Positions 26,222 through 33,871 of a DNA stretch of 64,000 nucleotides are shown piece by piece (position 1 is the stretch's first letter; every line of letters begins with the position of its first letter). The position numbers and the translations under genes are program-made. The stretch lies in assembly GCA_046351095.1 (NCBI GenBank), contig JAXLZC010000001.1, positions 620,001 through 684,000 on the forward strand, written 5' to 3'. This DNA comes from BQWY01 sp046351095. GTDB lineage: Bacteria > Nitrospirota > Nitrospiria > Nitrospirales > Nitrospiraceae. The notes beneath the pieces were generated by a model. It made no database searches, was not told the origin of the DNA, and saw only the letters and a program-made list of their open reading frames with translations.

Positions 26222-27325
26222 TCAGTCGAGCCAGTCTTTTTCTTTGAGTTTACGAGGCAGGTATTTTTTCGTGAGGTATTGGAAGTCTTTGTTCGCGAGC
26301 GCGTCCAATTCGTATTTGAGGCCGTTGGCCAGCATCCGTTTGATTTCCGCTTGCCAAGCCGGCTTTTGAAACCACTGATAGTTCATCAACTCCTTAGCCC
26401 GTGCGATGTCCTTCTCGTTCAATTTAATGCCGACGTTGCGCGGCAACTCGTATTGCTCGGGGTCGGCGCTGGACAGGCCGATAAACTTCGCCTTTGGGAT
26501 CGCCATACGCTGACTTTCGAAGGCCAGGTTGATCGAACCTTGTTTGACCACGGAGTAGATGTAGTACCCCCAGGGGTCGTTATCGACGAGCACGTAGACC
26601 GGAAGTTTTTGCTCCTCGTGAAGCCGACGTGCGAGACGGCGCACGCCCCGTGGTGGCTGCCCGTTTCCCGTGAGGAGGACGCAGTTGTAGCGGCGCCAGA
26701 ATTTATCTTCCGAGAGTCGATTCCACTGGGTGCCCTTTTCGACGAGCAACACGAAGTCGGCGGTGCACTTGCGTATTTCCAGATATTCAGGCTCGACAAT
26801 CGACGGAACGGAATAGCCGCCCTTACCGAGTTTGGTACAGTCGACGCGGTCGCCATCGTCTCCGAACACCACCGGCCCGACGATACTGCCGTTGTTTTCG
26901 GCGCGTACGTGGAGCTCCTCCCGGAGCGCAGCCAGCGTGACTTCCAAGTCTTCGATGACCGGGTCGGACTCGTCCTGCGTGTCGAACGTATTCTCGTGAG
27001 AGTTTTCGATCGTGTGTTTCGTGCGGTAGTAAATTTCACGAAGCGAGGTGGTCAGCCCGGCCCGTTGCAACTCGGCGAGTGCGTCCGCGACCAGCATCGT
27101 CTGCATGAATTTTTTCGCCATGCCGACGTTAAAAAACGAGCGCGCCTGCTTCTTCGCCCCCATTTCGATGAGGCCGTGTTTGGGGTTGAAGTGCACATTC
27201 GACAAGGCGCGGATTGGAATGGCGAACGTCGGATCCTTCGCCCGCTCGGCGGCGGTGATCACCACATCGGCCAGACTGATGAGTTTTTTCTCGACGACAG
27301 TCGGAGCTTTGTCTTTCGTGGTCAT
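26222..27325 (-). CDS. top6A: DNA topoisomerase VI subunit A (Spo11-like)
   Basis: Topoisomerase VI is a type IIB enzyme that relaxes and decatenates DNA through an ATP-gated double-strand break; subunit A makes the cut. The 367-residue product shows the Spo11/Top6A pattern: a winged-helix CAP region with SLREIYYRTKH, whose Tyr100 is the expected nucleophile, and a Toprim domain with Glu196 (LLVEKGTQ) and the Asp pair 248/250 (LVDNDPWGYYIY). All catalytic residues are present. The start overlaps the top6B stop by four bases (ATGA), so A and B are translated together. Such a pair is standard in archaea and plants but sporadic in bacteria. Confidence 0.93.
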   Translation of the reverse strand: MTTKDKAPTVVEKKLISLADVVITAAERAKDPTFAIPIRALSNVHFNPKHGLIEMGAKKQARSFFNVGMAKKFMQTMLVADALAELQRAGLTTSLREIYYRTKHTIENSHENTFDTQDESDPVIEDLEVTLAALREELHVRAENNGSIVGPVVFGDDGDRVDCTKLGKGGYSVPSIVEPEYLEIRKCTADFVLLVEKGTQWNRLSEDKFWRRYNCVLLTGNGQPPRGVRRLARRLHEEQKLPVYVLVDNDPWGYYIYSVVKQGSINLAFESQRMAIPKAKFIGLSSADPEQYELPRNVGIKLNEKDIARAKELMNYQWFQKPAWQAEIKRMLANGLKYELDALANKDFQYLTKKYLPRKLKEKDWLD

Positions 27326-29427
27326 CGCGTCCTCTTTGTGCGAGCAGGTGTCGTGGGTGCATCACCCGCAGCCTTCGTCGTTTTGCGCGCTCCCTTCGGC
27401 GCCACTTTCTCCGTGGACGGTGCCTGCTCGGCGAACAGTGGAATTTGCTCGCTCCTTTTTCCTGATTTAGCGGAAGCAGGTTTGTCTGTGGATTTTGTGT
27501 TTTGTTGCTTGGCCGCTTTCCCTCTGGCTGCTTGTGCAGGTGGCACGTCTGTTTTTGCGCTGGGCGTCACACCCTGCGCCGCTTGTCCGCTGTCCGCCTC
27601 GACCTGTGTCGCGAGTTCGACTTCCCCTTCGACGCCTTCGGCCGTGACGATGATCGAGTGCGGCAACCCTTCCGGTCCGCTGTTCGTCTTGCCCAGCGCT
27701 TCGTCCGTTTTCATCCCGCCTGTGCGCGAGTTGGCGATCTTCTGCAACTGCGCTTTCAGTTTCTCCGTCGCCAATTTGCCGCCCTTCAGACGATTGCAGG
27801 CTTCCGCAACTTCTTCGATGTAGAGCTCGAAAATGTTGCGGCGACGAAATTCGCTGGCCGCCCGTTCGCGTCGGCGCAGGAAAAGTCCGAGCCGTCGCCC
27901 GCATTCTCGCAGGGCCAGCGTGATGTCCTTTTGAATTTCGTCGTAGTCGGCGATGGCTTCTTTCGATTCACTGGTGAACGGCACCCACACGGAGGCCATG
28001 TGAACGAAGATCACCATCGGCCCGCCCGGCAAGGCCCCGCGCGATTGGCTGATGCCGTAGTTCTTCCACGTCGTGCTGAGCACCGCCTTAAATGTGGAAC
28101 AAGCGGATTGCTGATAGAGCAACGGGACGCGGTTGGCATAACGAATCACACGTGCCAATTCCGAGTCACCCTCGTCGTCCTCCCCTTCGGCCTTGGGCAA
28201 ACGTGGCGCGGTCGCAGCGGTCGTTTCGACCGGTCGGTCGCCGTACGCCAACCCCGCTTCGATGATGAACGGATTGCCGCGATACACGGCCGGCGGACGG
28301 GTGACGGCGGTGTAAAACTCGCCTTTTATCTGTTTGTACAGGCCCGCCAGGATGGCCTTCTCTCCGATCGGTGCGATGCAGTTGGTCGGCGGCGCCATCA
28401 GTTTCGTCGTCTGGATCGTTTTATAGAGGGCCTCGGCCGTATGGCTTTTGAGGTCGCGAGGTTTAGCGTCGGGCGAGATCTTGGCGGCTTTGCACATCTC
28501 GTCAGCGATCTGCGGCGACACACGGCAAAAATCGCTGGTGAGAAATCCCGAGACGGACGTGCTCTTCGTGTCCTGCAGCATTTTCAGGAACATGCCGAAT
28601 TCGATGCCGTAGGGATGGGGCTTGATCTCCTTCGGCGACGGCGGCAGTTGGTGATAGGTGCGCGGATATTCCTTCGTCTCGCCTTCCGGCATCCGATAGG
28701 TCAGCCGCACGTGCGGATTGGCGATGGACGTTTGCTCCAACCACTCGTCGACCGACGCCCGCCCCTTCTGATACTTGCCTTCGACCTCGAGCATGACTTG
28801 GGTCCCATGGGGACGGTCCCAGTCGATGGTTTTCTGCTCGTGTACGAGCGGCTCGTTCTTTTTGGTGTCGATCTGTACTTCCACATATTGAGCTGGAGAC
28901 TTGGCGCTGGTTCGGGAAATGACCTTAACGGATTTGCCCGTCGTCAATTGCCCGTACATACCGGCAGCCGAAATGCCGATGCCCTGTTGTCCCCGACTCA
29001 TTCGTAGGCGATGAAACTTCGAGCCGTACAAGAGCTTCGCGAAAATGCGTGGAATGTGTTGGCGGACGATCCCGGGACCATTGTCCGTCACAGTCACGCG
29101 GAATCGTGTCGCCTGACTGGGGGCGACAGGGGCTCCGTTCGACATCACCTCAAGCGTGACATGTACGTCGGGCAGGATGCCTGCCTCTTCGCAGGCGTCG
29201 AGGGCGTTGTCCACGGCCTCTTTCACGCAGGTGAGCAGGGCCTTGCGCGGGTTGTCGAATCCCAGCAGATGCCGATTCTTCGTGAAAAATTCTGAAACGG
29301 AAATTTCCCGCTGACGCGAGCCCATCTCCGCTGCGGTCACACCGGACGACGGCGGTGCGGTTTCTGAAGAGGATTTTGCACTCGGTGCGGCGGTCGATTC
29401 AGCGGCGGCAGTCGTCTTCTTGGTCAT
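27322..29427 (-). CDS. top6B: DNA topoisomerase VI subunit B (GHKL ATPase)
   Basis: Subunit B binds and hydrolyses ATP and drives strand passage. From the ATG at 29427 the product has 701 residues. A low-complexity Ala/Ser/Thr head (about 1-35) precedes the GHKL ATPase core: Glu70 and Asn74 in KEAVDNALDAC, Asp115 in VTDNGPGI, and the glycine-rich ATP lid GQQGIGISAAGMYGQ. The transducer domain follows with an invariant-type Lys in an RGALPGGPM-like stretch. The tail (about 620-701) is a Lys/Ala/Pro-rich disordered extension ending in basic residues. GAGGAG is next to the ATG. A GTG at 29526 is too close to the predicted transcript start to be likely. Confidence 0.93.
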   Translation of the reverse strand: MTKKTTAAAESTAAPSAKSSSETAPPSSGVTAAEMGSRQREISVSEFFTKNRHLLGFDNPRKALLTCVKEAVDNALDACEEAGILPDVHVTLEVMSNGAPVAPSQATRFRVTVTDNGPGIVRQHIPRIFAKLLYGSKFHRLRMSRGQQGIGISAAGMYGQLTTGKSVKVISRTSAKSPAQYVEVQIDTKKNEPLVHEQKTIDWDRPHGTQVMLEVEGKYQKGRASVDEWLEQTSIANPHVRLTYRMPEGETKEYPRTYHQLPPSPKEIKPHPYGIEFGMFLKMLQDTKSTSVSGFLTSDFCRVSPQIADEMCKAAKISPDAKPRDLKSHTAEALYKTIQTTKLMAPPTNCIAPIGEKAILAGLYKQIKGEFYTAVTRPPAVYRGNPFIIEAGLAYGDRPVETTAATAPRLPKAEGEDDEGDSELARVIRYANRVPLLYQQSACSTFKAVLSTTWKNYGISQSRGALPGGPMVIFVHMASVWVPFTSESKEAIADYDEIQKDITLALRECGRRLGLFLRRRERAASEFRRRNIFELYIEEVAEACNRLKGGKLATEKLKAQLQKIANSRTGGMKTDEALGKTNSGPEGLPHSIIVTAEGVEGEVELATQVEADSGQAAQGVTPSAKTDVPPAQAARGKAAKQQNTKSTDKPASAKSGKRSEQIPLFAEQAPSTEKVAPKGARKTTKAAGDAPTTPARTKRTR

Positions 29428-29537
29428 AGCTCCTCGTCTGCATGGAACATCCAGCAGGATGGGCGCAACCGGCGATACGTCTGGTGGTGTGGGGTCTATG
29501 CACCGGGCGGCAAGCGTGAATGACACGAACGGAGGTC

Positions 29538-29565
29538 ATTCTACACAAACCGAACAAATTGGCAA
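29538..29565 (-). promoter_or_regulatory. top6B-top6A promoter
   Basis: On the minus strand TTGCCA (29565-29560), a 16-base spacer and TAGAAT (29543-29538) form a fair sigma-70 promoter, giving a leader of about 100 bases before the ATG at 29427. Confidence 0.5.
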
Positions 29566-29846
29566 CAGCCAGTTCTGTTGAACGGTGACACGTAGCAGCA
29601 GAGCTAGCTGATTAGCCTGGTCTCGCCGGCCTTACACCCATGGTACGAGGCAAGCGCCACGGCGCTGGAACATGCACGTACTTGTTATTATCTACGTAAT
29701 CAAAATGGGCGTTCAGTGTGTTGATACGCAGAAATCTATGGCATCCTCGTAGGCTCAGGGCAGAGCCAGCGACTGAACGAACGGAGCCGCGGTGAAACCC
29801 TGAATCAGACTGGCTAGATTCGCGCTGGGTTGATGCTGAGCGTTTG

Positions 29847-29935
29847 ACTGGGAAGGTTTAGGTGGGAGGAGCACGCACCTAACCGAGGTCGATCAGGTAC
29901 GGCGGAGATCTTGGGAGGATTTCAGGCTTCCCAGT
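29847..29935. repeat. Nested inverted repeat, possible structured RNA or mobile-element remnant
   Basis: ACTGGGAAG (29847-29855) pairs perfectly with CTTCCCAGT (29927-29935). Inside it TTAGGTG (29858-29864) pairs with CACCTAA (29876-29882), extended to nine pairs with one bulged T. The two stems are nested, giving a branched fold of about 90 nt. The strand of any transcript is not known. Confidence 0.4.
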
Positions 29936-30122
29936 ACAAGCTGGGCATGCACACCGTCCTCACTCTCGACCCCCTTAAGAGCCATATTCCCTCGGGGCGT
30001 TGACTCCCCCCACACCATCGACGATAGGCCTCGGCGTGACATCTGTCAAGCCGCGCGAGCTGGACTTTTCTGCGTCCGTGAGATTCTTGTGTGACGGCGA
30101 GTATTTGTGCAACGCTCACGTG

Positions 30123-31007
30123 ATGGAACAGCGACGGCGTACATTCACTTCTCCTCAATCCAAGCCCGCCGGTCGACCTCAACCAGCATTAAAAGTCAGC
30201 AAGTTTTCGACGCAGTCCTCTCCCAGTAAGACCGCGCCTGACTCGACGACACGACGGGCAACCCTCGATCGGCTCCTGTCGAAATTGGGTATTGCCAGCC
30301 GCACGGAATCGCGACAATTGATAACCGCCGGACGAGTGTCGGTCAACGGACGCGTGGAGACTAAAGCCGACCGCTGGGTCCTGTGGCCTCGCGACGCCGT
30401 CACCCTCGATGGAACGCTCGTTGCGCCTGCGGCGGTTCGTCTCGTGCTGTTCCACAAACCGAAGGGAATCATAACAACGCGACATGATGAGCGAGGTCGT
30501 CGATCGTTGCTGGATGTCCTTCCGGTGGAACTCCATGGATTACAGGCCGTGGGCCGACTCGATCAAGCAACAAGCGGGGTTTTGGTGCTAACCAACGATT
30601 CAGACCTCGGTAATTTATTGACCGATCCGACACACCGAATCGAACGTGAATATATTGTGACGGTACGGGGCGCGATCACGACGGAAGCGGTTCAGGGCGC
30701 GTGCGACGGGCTCTCCGACGCCGGCGACTGGTTGCAGTGGCGGCGTGCGGAAATTCTCAAACAGTCCCAGCGGGAATCGCATCTTCGTGTCACGCTGACC
30801 GAGGGGAAAAATCGTGAGGTTCGTCGGATCTGCGCCGCGCTGGGGCACGAGGTCACGAGGTTACGCCGTATTCGGTTCGGCCCGTTTTCGCTTGACGGAT
30901 TGGAACCTGGGAACTGGAGGGAGGTTCCTGTCAGCGAAGCGCGGCAGGCGGTGAACCGCCTACTCCAGAGCCCGAGAAAAGGCGTACCTGAAAAACGTTC
31001 CCGCTAG
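30123..31007 (+). CDS. RsuA/RluB-family 16S/23S rRNA pseudouridine synthase
   Basis: These enzymes isomerise specific uridines of rRNA. From the ATG at 30123 the product has 294 residues: a basic, low-complexity head of about 45 residues and an S4 RNA-binding domain (LDRLLSKLGIASRTESRQLI, then GRVSVNGR). The catalytic domain has the GRLDQATSGVLVLTND motif, whose Asp is the nucleophile, and KNREVRRICAALGHEV. This is the RsuA/RluB/RluE/RluF subgroup; the exact target uridine cannot be told. An in-frame codon at 30000 would add 41 unconserved residues. No strong ribosome site is seen at either start, so the start is uncertain. Confidence 0.92.
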   Translation: MEQRRRTFTSPQSKPAGRPQPALKVSKFSTQSSPSKTAPDSTTRRATLDRLLSKLGIASRTESRQLITAGRVSVNGRVETKADRWVLWPRDAVTLDGTLVAPAAVRLVLFHKPKGIITTRHDERGRRSLLDVLPVELHGLQAVGRLDQATSGVLVLTNDSDLGNLLTDPTHRIEREYIVTVRGAITTEAVQGACDGLSDAGDWLQWRRAEILKQSQRESHLRVTLTEGKNREVRRICAALGHEVTRLRRIRFGPFSLDGLEPGNWREVPVSEARQAVNRLLQSPRKGVPEKRSR

Positions 31008-31016
31008 GACTGAGGG

Positions 31017-31499
31017 CTAAAAGGGAATTCGAATGCCGAGGCGCACTTCATTCGGCACCATGTTGGGCCCAAGTAAATTGCGCACGCTCATGTCGGTAAC
31101 CGGGGGCTGCGGGCGATTTAGCGACCGATCTAGTTCTGAGATATAGCCGCTGCCGAAGCCAGCGCCAATATACGGTGTGACCGTATTACCGCCGAATGAG
31201 TAGGATCGACTCAGGGACGGTGGATCACGATCTAAGGAAGAAAACGATTGAGGGGCAGGTCGCTGACCGGACGATGGCGCAACCGTCGTGCTGCGTCTGT
31301 CAGTCGGGATTGAATCGATCGTGTCCGCGCGCTCGTTAGGCACGCTGCGCGGCTCAGGTCCTTCAGGCAGCAGTTCGTTGAGCTCGCTTTGGCTCAGAGA
31401 AAGGTGAGGTAGGTCATCGGCCGCAGCTCGGCTTAAACCCACCGCACCCGTCAAAAATACCAGTGCACCTGCCAGAATCATTGTTCGGGCAACGATCAT
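31017..31499 (-). CDS. Small secreted protein, possibly outer-membrane associated
   Basis: The 160-residue product has a Sec signal peptide (hydrophobic ILAGALVFLTGAVGL, cleavage after SRA-A near 26). A Pro/Ser-rich middle of low complexity follows, then a C-terminal piece ending EVRLGIRIPF. A final aromatic residue in a beta-like strand is typical of outer-membrane barrel C-termini, but only one or two strands could fit. GGAAC precedes the ATG at 31499; a GTG one codon earlier is also possible. It follows the gene at 31532 by 32 bases on the same strand, so they are probably cotranscribed. Family is unknown. Confidence 0.65.
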   Translation of the reverse strand: MIVARTMILAGALVFLTGAVGLSRAAADDLPHLSLSQSELNELLPEGPEPRSVPNERADTIDSIPTDRRSTTVAPSSGQRPAPQSFSSLDRDPPSLSRSYSFGGNTVTPYIGAGFGSGYISELDRSLNRPQPPVTDMSVRNLLGPNMVPNEVRLGIRIPF

Positions 31500-31531
31500 C
31501 ACACGTTCCGAATGGTCGGTCCCTCAGCGTA

Positions 31532-31981
31532 TTAGTACCCTCGCCCACTGCTCCCCCCGCCTCGCCCCATCCGATCGAACGGCAGCGCTTCGTACCGCTT
31601 CTTGAGATCGGGGTGAGCTTCCAACCACTGCTTCACCGCGGCATCGTCTGCAAAGACGTCCTTGCTGTGCTCCCTGTATTCCTTCAACGTCAGTCCATGC
31701 TTCCCAAGCACGTCTTCCAACTTGGCATTGATGTTGTCGCGCATACTCTGCATTTGATCCGGCGACGGCCGCTCCCCGCCCCCGTAGCCGCCCGAAAAAA
31801 AGCTCCCCATCATCTCGCCGATGTCGATCCGGGCTGGAATGTATTTGTCGAGTTCGGCGGTTTCCGCCGCAAACGCCGGTGTGTTTAGGAGTGCCAGCCC
31901 TAGGACCAGGCCTGTCGTCAGCATTTGTACGCGAGTCATCATCGTATGGGGAGCGGAGCCGAACCGTACTGAAACCTGCAT
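31532..31981 (-). CDS. Small secreted helical protein, 149 aa
   Basis: From the ATG at 31981 (AAGGA seven bases upstream) the product has a signal peptide with core MLTTGLVLGLALL and cleavage after AFA (near residue 37). The mature part contains a Gly-rich patch, a predicted helical region (SMRDNINAKLEDVLGKHG, then VKQWLEAHPDLKKRYEALP) and a Gly/Ser-rich tail. The helical repeat pattern resembles small periplasmic proteins but no known family is evident. An upstream in-frame start would put the signal peptide too deep. Confidence 0.68.
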   Translation of the reverse strand: MQVSVRFGSAPHTMMTRVQMLTTGLVLGLALLNTPAFAAETAELDKYIPARIDIGEMMGSFFSGGYGGGERPSPDQMQSMRDNINAKLEDVLGKHGLTLKEYREHSKDVFADDAAVKQWLEAHPDLKKRYEALPFDRMGRGGGSSGRGY

Positions 31982-32324
31982 GGCGTCATCCTTTCGTCGA
32001 ATAAGAAAATCGTTGAGCATGCGGCATCTTACCATCACTTCTCGCGGAGATGGGAGGTTTGCACAGGCATGCGTTTTAGCCTCTCGATATCAAGTGGAAA
32101 CACGTACTACAGCGGCGATTGCATGATCGTGGTCAGTCATTCTTGTCGTTATTGCGCGCAAGGCGTCATGCCCCGCCACGGCAGCGGCTGGCCCATCAGG
32201 GAGACTCCCTGCGCAGCAGAACCCCCCAAAGCCGGGGGTCTCGCTACCATTGCCTGATAGAGGCAGTCTCCACCACACGAGTACTCTCCGGCAGCACCTA
32301 TCACGCCATATCGAGGGGTCGCGG
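31982..32324. other. Divergent intergenic region before vanZ, contains a structured element
   Basis: These 343 bases separate the secreted-protein gene from vanZ. The segment 32199-32272 holds stacked inverted repeats (entered separately). No open frame with a ribosome site lies in the gap. Position suggests a 5' leader of the vanZ-pilZ operon. Confidence 0.45.
32199..32272 (+). ncRNA. Candidate structured RNA in the vanZ-pilZ leader
   Basis: GGAGACT (32200-32206) can pair with AGTCTCC (32265-32271), closing a multibranched fold. Inside, ACCCCC (32221-32226) pairs with GGGGGT (32234-32239), and TGCCT (32251-32255) with AGGCA (32261-32265). The 5' strand can alternatively pair locally as AGGGA-GAC-TCCCT, so two exclusive states are possible, as in a switch. 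It ends about 52 bases before the vanZ ATG. I do not recognise any riboswitch class; the GEMM (c-di-GMP) consensus is not present. The strand is a guess from the gene downstream. Confidence 0.3.
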
Positions 32325-32798
32325 ATGGAGCCGAGGGCGAAGGGAGACGACGCACTGTGGATCGGGGCGACTATTTGGTATTTGACGGTCCTAAGTCTCT
32401 GTGCAACGGCTGGGCCAGGTGAAGGGATCTTCGGCGCGTTGCTCCACGCCCTCCCCGCGACAGTCCATGCCTGGCTGTACGCTCCTGCTGCAGGTTTGCT
32501 CGCCTGGCTCCTCGCCTCAAGCTTTGCGCATCGAGAATGGTCGCAAGGGCGCTCGCTGGCAGCCGCAACGGTGTTGGCGCTGTTTTTCTCCGTCCTCCTG
32601 GAAGTAGCCCAGGCCATTCATCAGAGTCGGTCGTTTCTTGTCGGTCATATCGGCTGGGCCGCGATCGGTATCGTGGTCGGCACGATTGTGCTGCAACTCT
32701 CCACGAATCTTCGTCAACAGTCTGCCCCGATACACCCGACGGCGGTCGTCTTACCGTTTCGTCGAACCGGTGGGCGGACAAGGAAAGGACAACCATGA
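32325..32798 (+). CDS. VanZ-like membrane protein
   Basis: The 157-residue product has four hydrophobic helices (about 13-30, 38-58, 72-90 and 100-122). The VanZ-type spacing is present, with a short loop carrying EVAQAIHQSRSF between helices 3 and 4. VanZ proteins are small membrane proteins linked to glycopeptide tolerance in some species; the role here is unknown. GAGGGG lies six bases before the ATG at 32325; a longer frame upstream lacks a ribosome site. The stop overlaps the pilZ start (ATGA at 32795-32798). Confidence 0.78.
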   Translation: MEPRAKGDDALWIGATIWYLTVLSLCATAGPGEGIFGALLHALPATVHAWLYAPAAGLLAWLLASSFAHREWSQGRSLAAATVLALFFSVLLEVAQAIHQSRSFLVGHIGWAAIGIVVGTIVLQLSTNLRQQSAPIHPTAVVLPFRRTGGRTRKGQP

Positions 32799-33130
32799 TG
32801 ACCCATTCCAGTGCGCGCAAAACCCGGCGGATCCCGCTCGATTGTGCCGTCTACTACACCAACGGTCGTTTCCATGCGAGCGGCACGGTGGACAATATGT
32901 CGAGCGTCGGCGGCTGCGTCCAAGGCACCGAACCCGTCTGTCCCGGCATGCAACTCAAGCTGGTCATGGTCCCGATGGGACATGATGGTGCAGTGATCGT
33001 CCGTCAGGCCTCCGTTCGCTGGTCGACCGGCACCGCGTTCGGACTCGAGTGGGCCGACCTGTCATTGGAAAGTCAGATGCGGCTCTCTCGCCTTGTGAAT
33101 ACCGAACGTCCCGAGATCGTCGCTAGCTAG
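32795..33130 (+). CDS. Single-domain PilZ protein (c-di-GMP receptor type)
   Basis: PilZ domains bind cyclic di-GMP and act as small switches on motility, exopolysaccharide or other targets. The 111-residue product has both parts of the ligand signature: the RxxxR motif near the N-terminus (RKTRR) and NMSSVGG (the D/NxSxxG box). Beta strands follow to FGLEWADL. Nothing is attached, so it must act by binding a partner. AAGGAAAGGAC precedes the ATG, which overlaps the vanZ stop by four bases. Cotranslation with a membrane protein suggests the partner could be the VanZ-like protein, an inference. Confidence 0.88.
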   Translation: MMTHSSARKTRRIPLDCAVYYTNGRFHASGTVDNMSSVGGCVQGTEPVCPGMQLKLVMVPMGHDGAVIVRQASVRWSTGTAFGLEWADLSLESQMRLSRLVNTERPEIVAS

Positions 33131-33198
33131 GGCATAGCCCCTGCGATTTCCTTCCCCCGCTCTCCTTCCAGATCGTTTCGATTGTAGGACATATCGGA

Positions 33199-33226
33199 CC
33201 GAGTGGACGCGACGCCGTCCACTCGG
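33199..33226 (+). terminator. Hairpin downstream of pilZ
   Basis: CCGAGTGGAC (33199-33208) and GTCCACTCGG (33217-33226) form a perfect 10-bp stem with an 8-base loop, 68 bases after the pilZ stop. No T run follows, so it may terminate with a factor or simply protect the 3' end. Confidence 0.45.
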
Positions 33227-33405
33227 CAGTGGGCGCTCCAGCCTCCATAAGTCGACTCAAATTCCCAGTGGGACTTCCGTCACAGATAGCTTAAGTCTGC
33301 CTTCCGTTTGACCGACATTCTTAGAGACAGGACGATGCAAACAGCTGCCTTGTCTGAGAAGCAAAACGTGCTAGGCCCATATTGAGGGAATGGTAGACTA
33401 CACCC

Positions 33406-33846
33406 ATGGCTACATCGCGCTCAGGCAAACGCCCCGCCGCTCAGGACCGCACACGCCAGGGGTTGCAGGAACTCCGTCGTGGCCTGCTCGACCTGCACCG
33501 TGCCCTGATTGAAGCGGAACGACTGACCTATGAGCGGATTTTCGGGCGGGTAGCGTCGAACGGCCAATTATTGCAACTGGTGATGGACGACCCCTGGTTC
33601 ACCTGGCTCCATCCCCTGTCGCAATTAGTCGTGCGGATCGATGAACTGTTAGATAGCGATACGGCTGGGCCGACCTTCGCTCGCGATATTCTGACGGAAA
33701 CCCAAGATCTGCTGCGTCCGTCACAGGAAGGCGACGGCTGGGGCCGGAGCTATTATGAGGCGCTCCAGCGCGCCCCGGATGTCGTCATCGCCCATTCTCA
33801 GGTGAAACAACTGCTGCACAGCGCTACGTCGGTAGCGGCCGCCTGA
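33406..33846 (+). CDS. Conserved hypothetical helical protein, 146 aa
   Basis: The product is soluble and predicted helical. It has a conserved-looking core (QELRRGLLDLHRALIEAE, FGRVASNGQLLQLVMDDP, PLSQLVVRIDEL) and ends with a short Ala/Val tail. No signal, membrane span or catalytic motif is visible. The pattern of an N-terminal antiparallel helix pair with WFTWLHPLS in the turn recalls small uncharacterised proteins of environmental bacteria. The start ATG at 33406 has only a distant GAGGGA upstream. It is convergent with the TPM gene at 33872. Confidence 0.6.
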   Translation: MATSRSGKRPAAQDRTRQGLQELRRGLLDLHRALIEAERLTYERIFGRVASNGQLLQLVMDDPWFTWLHPLSQLVVRIDELLDSDTAGPTFARDILTETQDLLRPSQEGDGWGRSYYEALQRAPDVVIAHSQVKQLLHSATSVAAA

Positions 33847-33871
33847 TAACGGACGTTAGCCTCGAATAGGC

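Larger units (their letters stand above)
29428..30122. other. Long intergenic region with structured sequence
   Basis: This is the longest gap of the window (695 bases). It holds the top6B promoter (29538-29565) and the nested inverted repeat at 29847-29935. Several stretches between 29600 and 30000 look conserved in style (dense inverted repeats, multiple stops in all frames), as expected of an RNA or a mobile-element relic. I find no convincing protein: a minus frame at 29922-30182 has no ribosome site. The plus frame in 30000-30122 joins the pseudouridine synthase gene. Confidence 0.4.

Noticed and set aside
26222..29427. Topoisomerase VI operon as archaeal contamination or assembly chimera
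   Set aside because: Its base composition and spacing look like the flanking bacterial genes, and it is embedded between bacterial genes with the same strand order; there is no abrupt change at its borders.
29922..30182. Minus-strand open frame of 86 codons in the long intergenic region
   Set aside because: No ribosome site, no family likeness and many stops around it; the nested repeats explain the region better.
32199..32272. c-di-GMP (GEMM) riboswitch in front of pilZ
   Set aside because: The fold is branched but the conserved GEMM sequences and tetraloop receptor pair are absent, so no known class is claimed.
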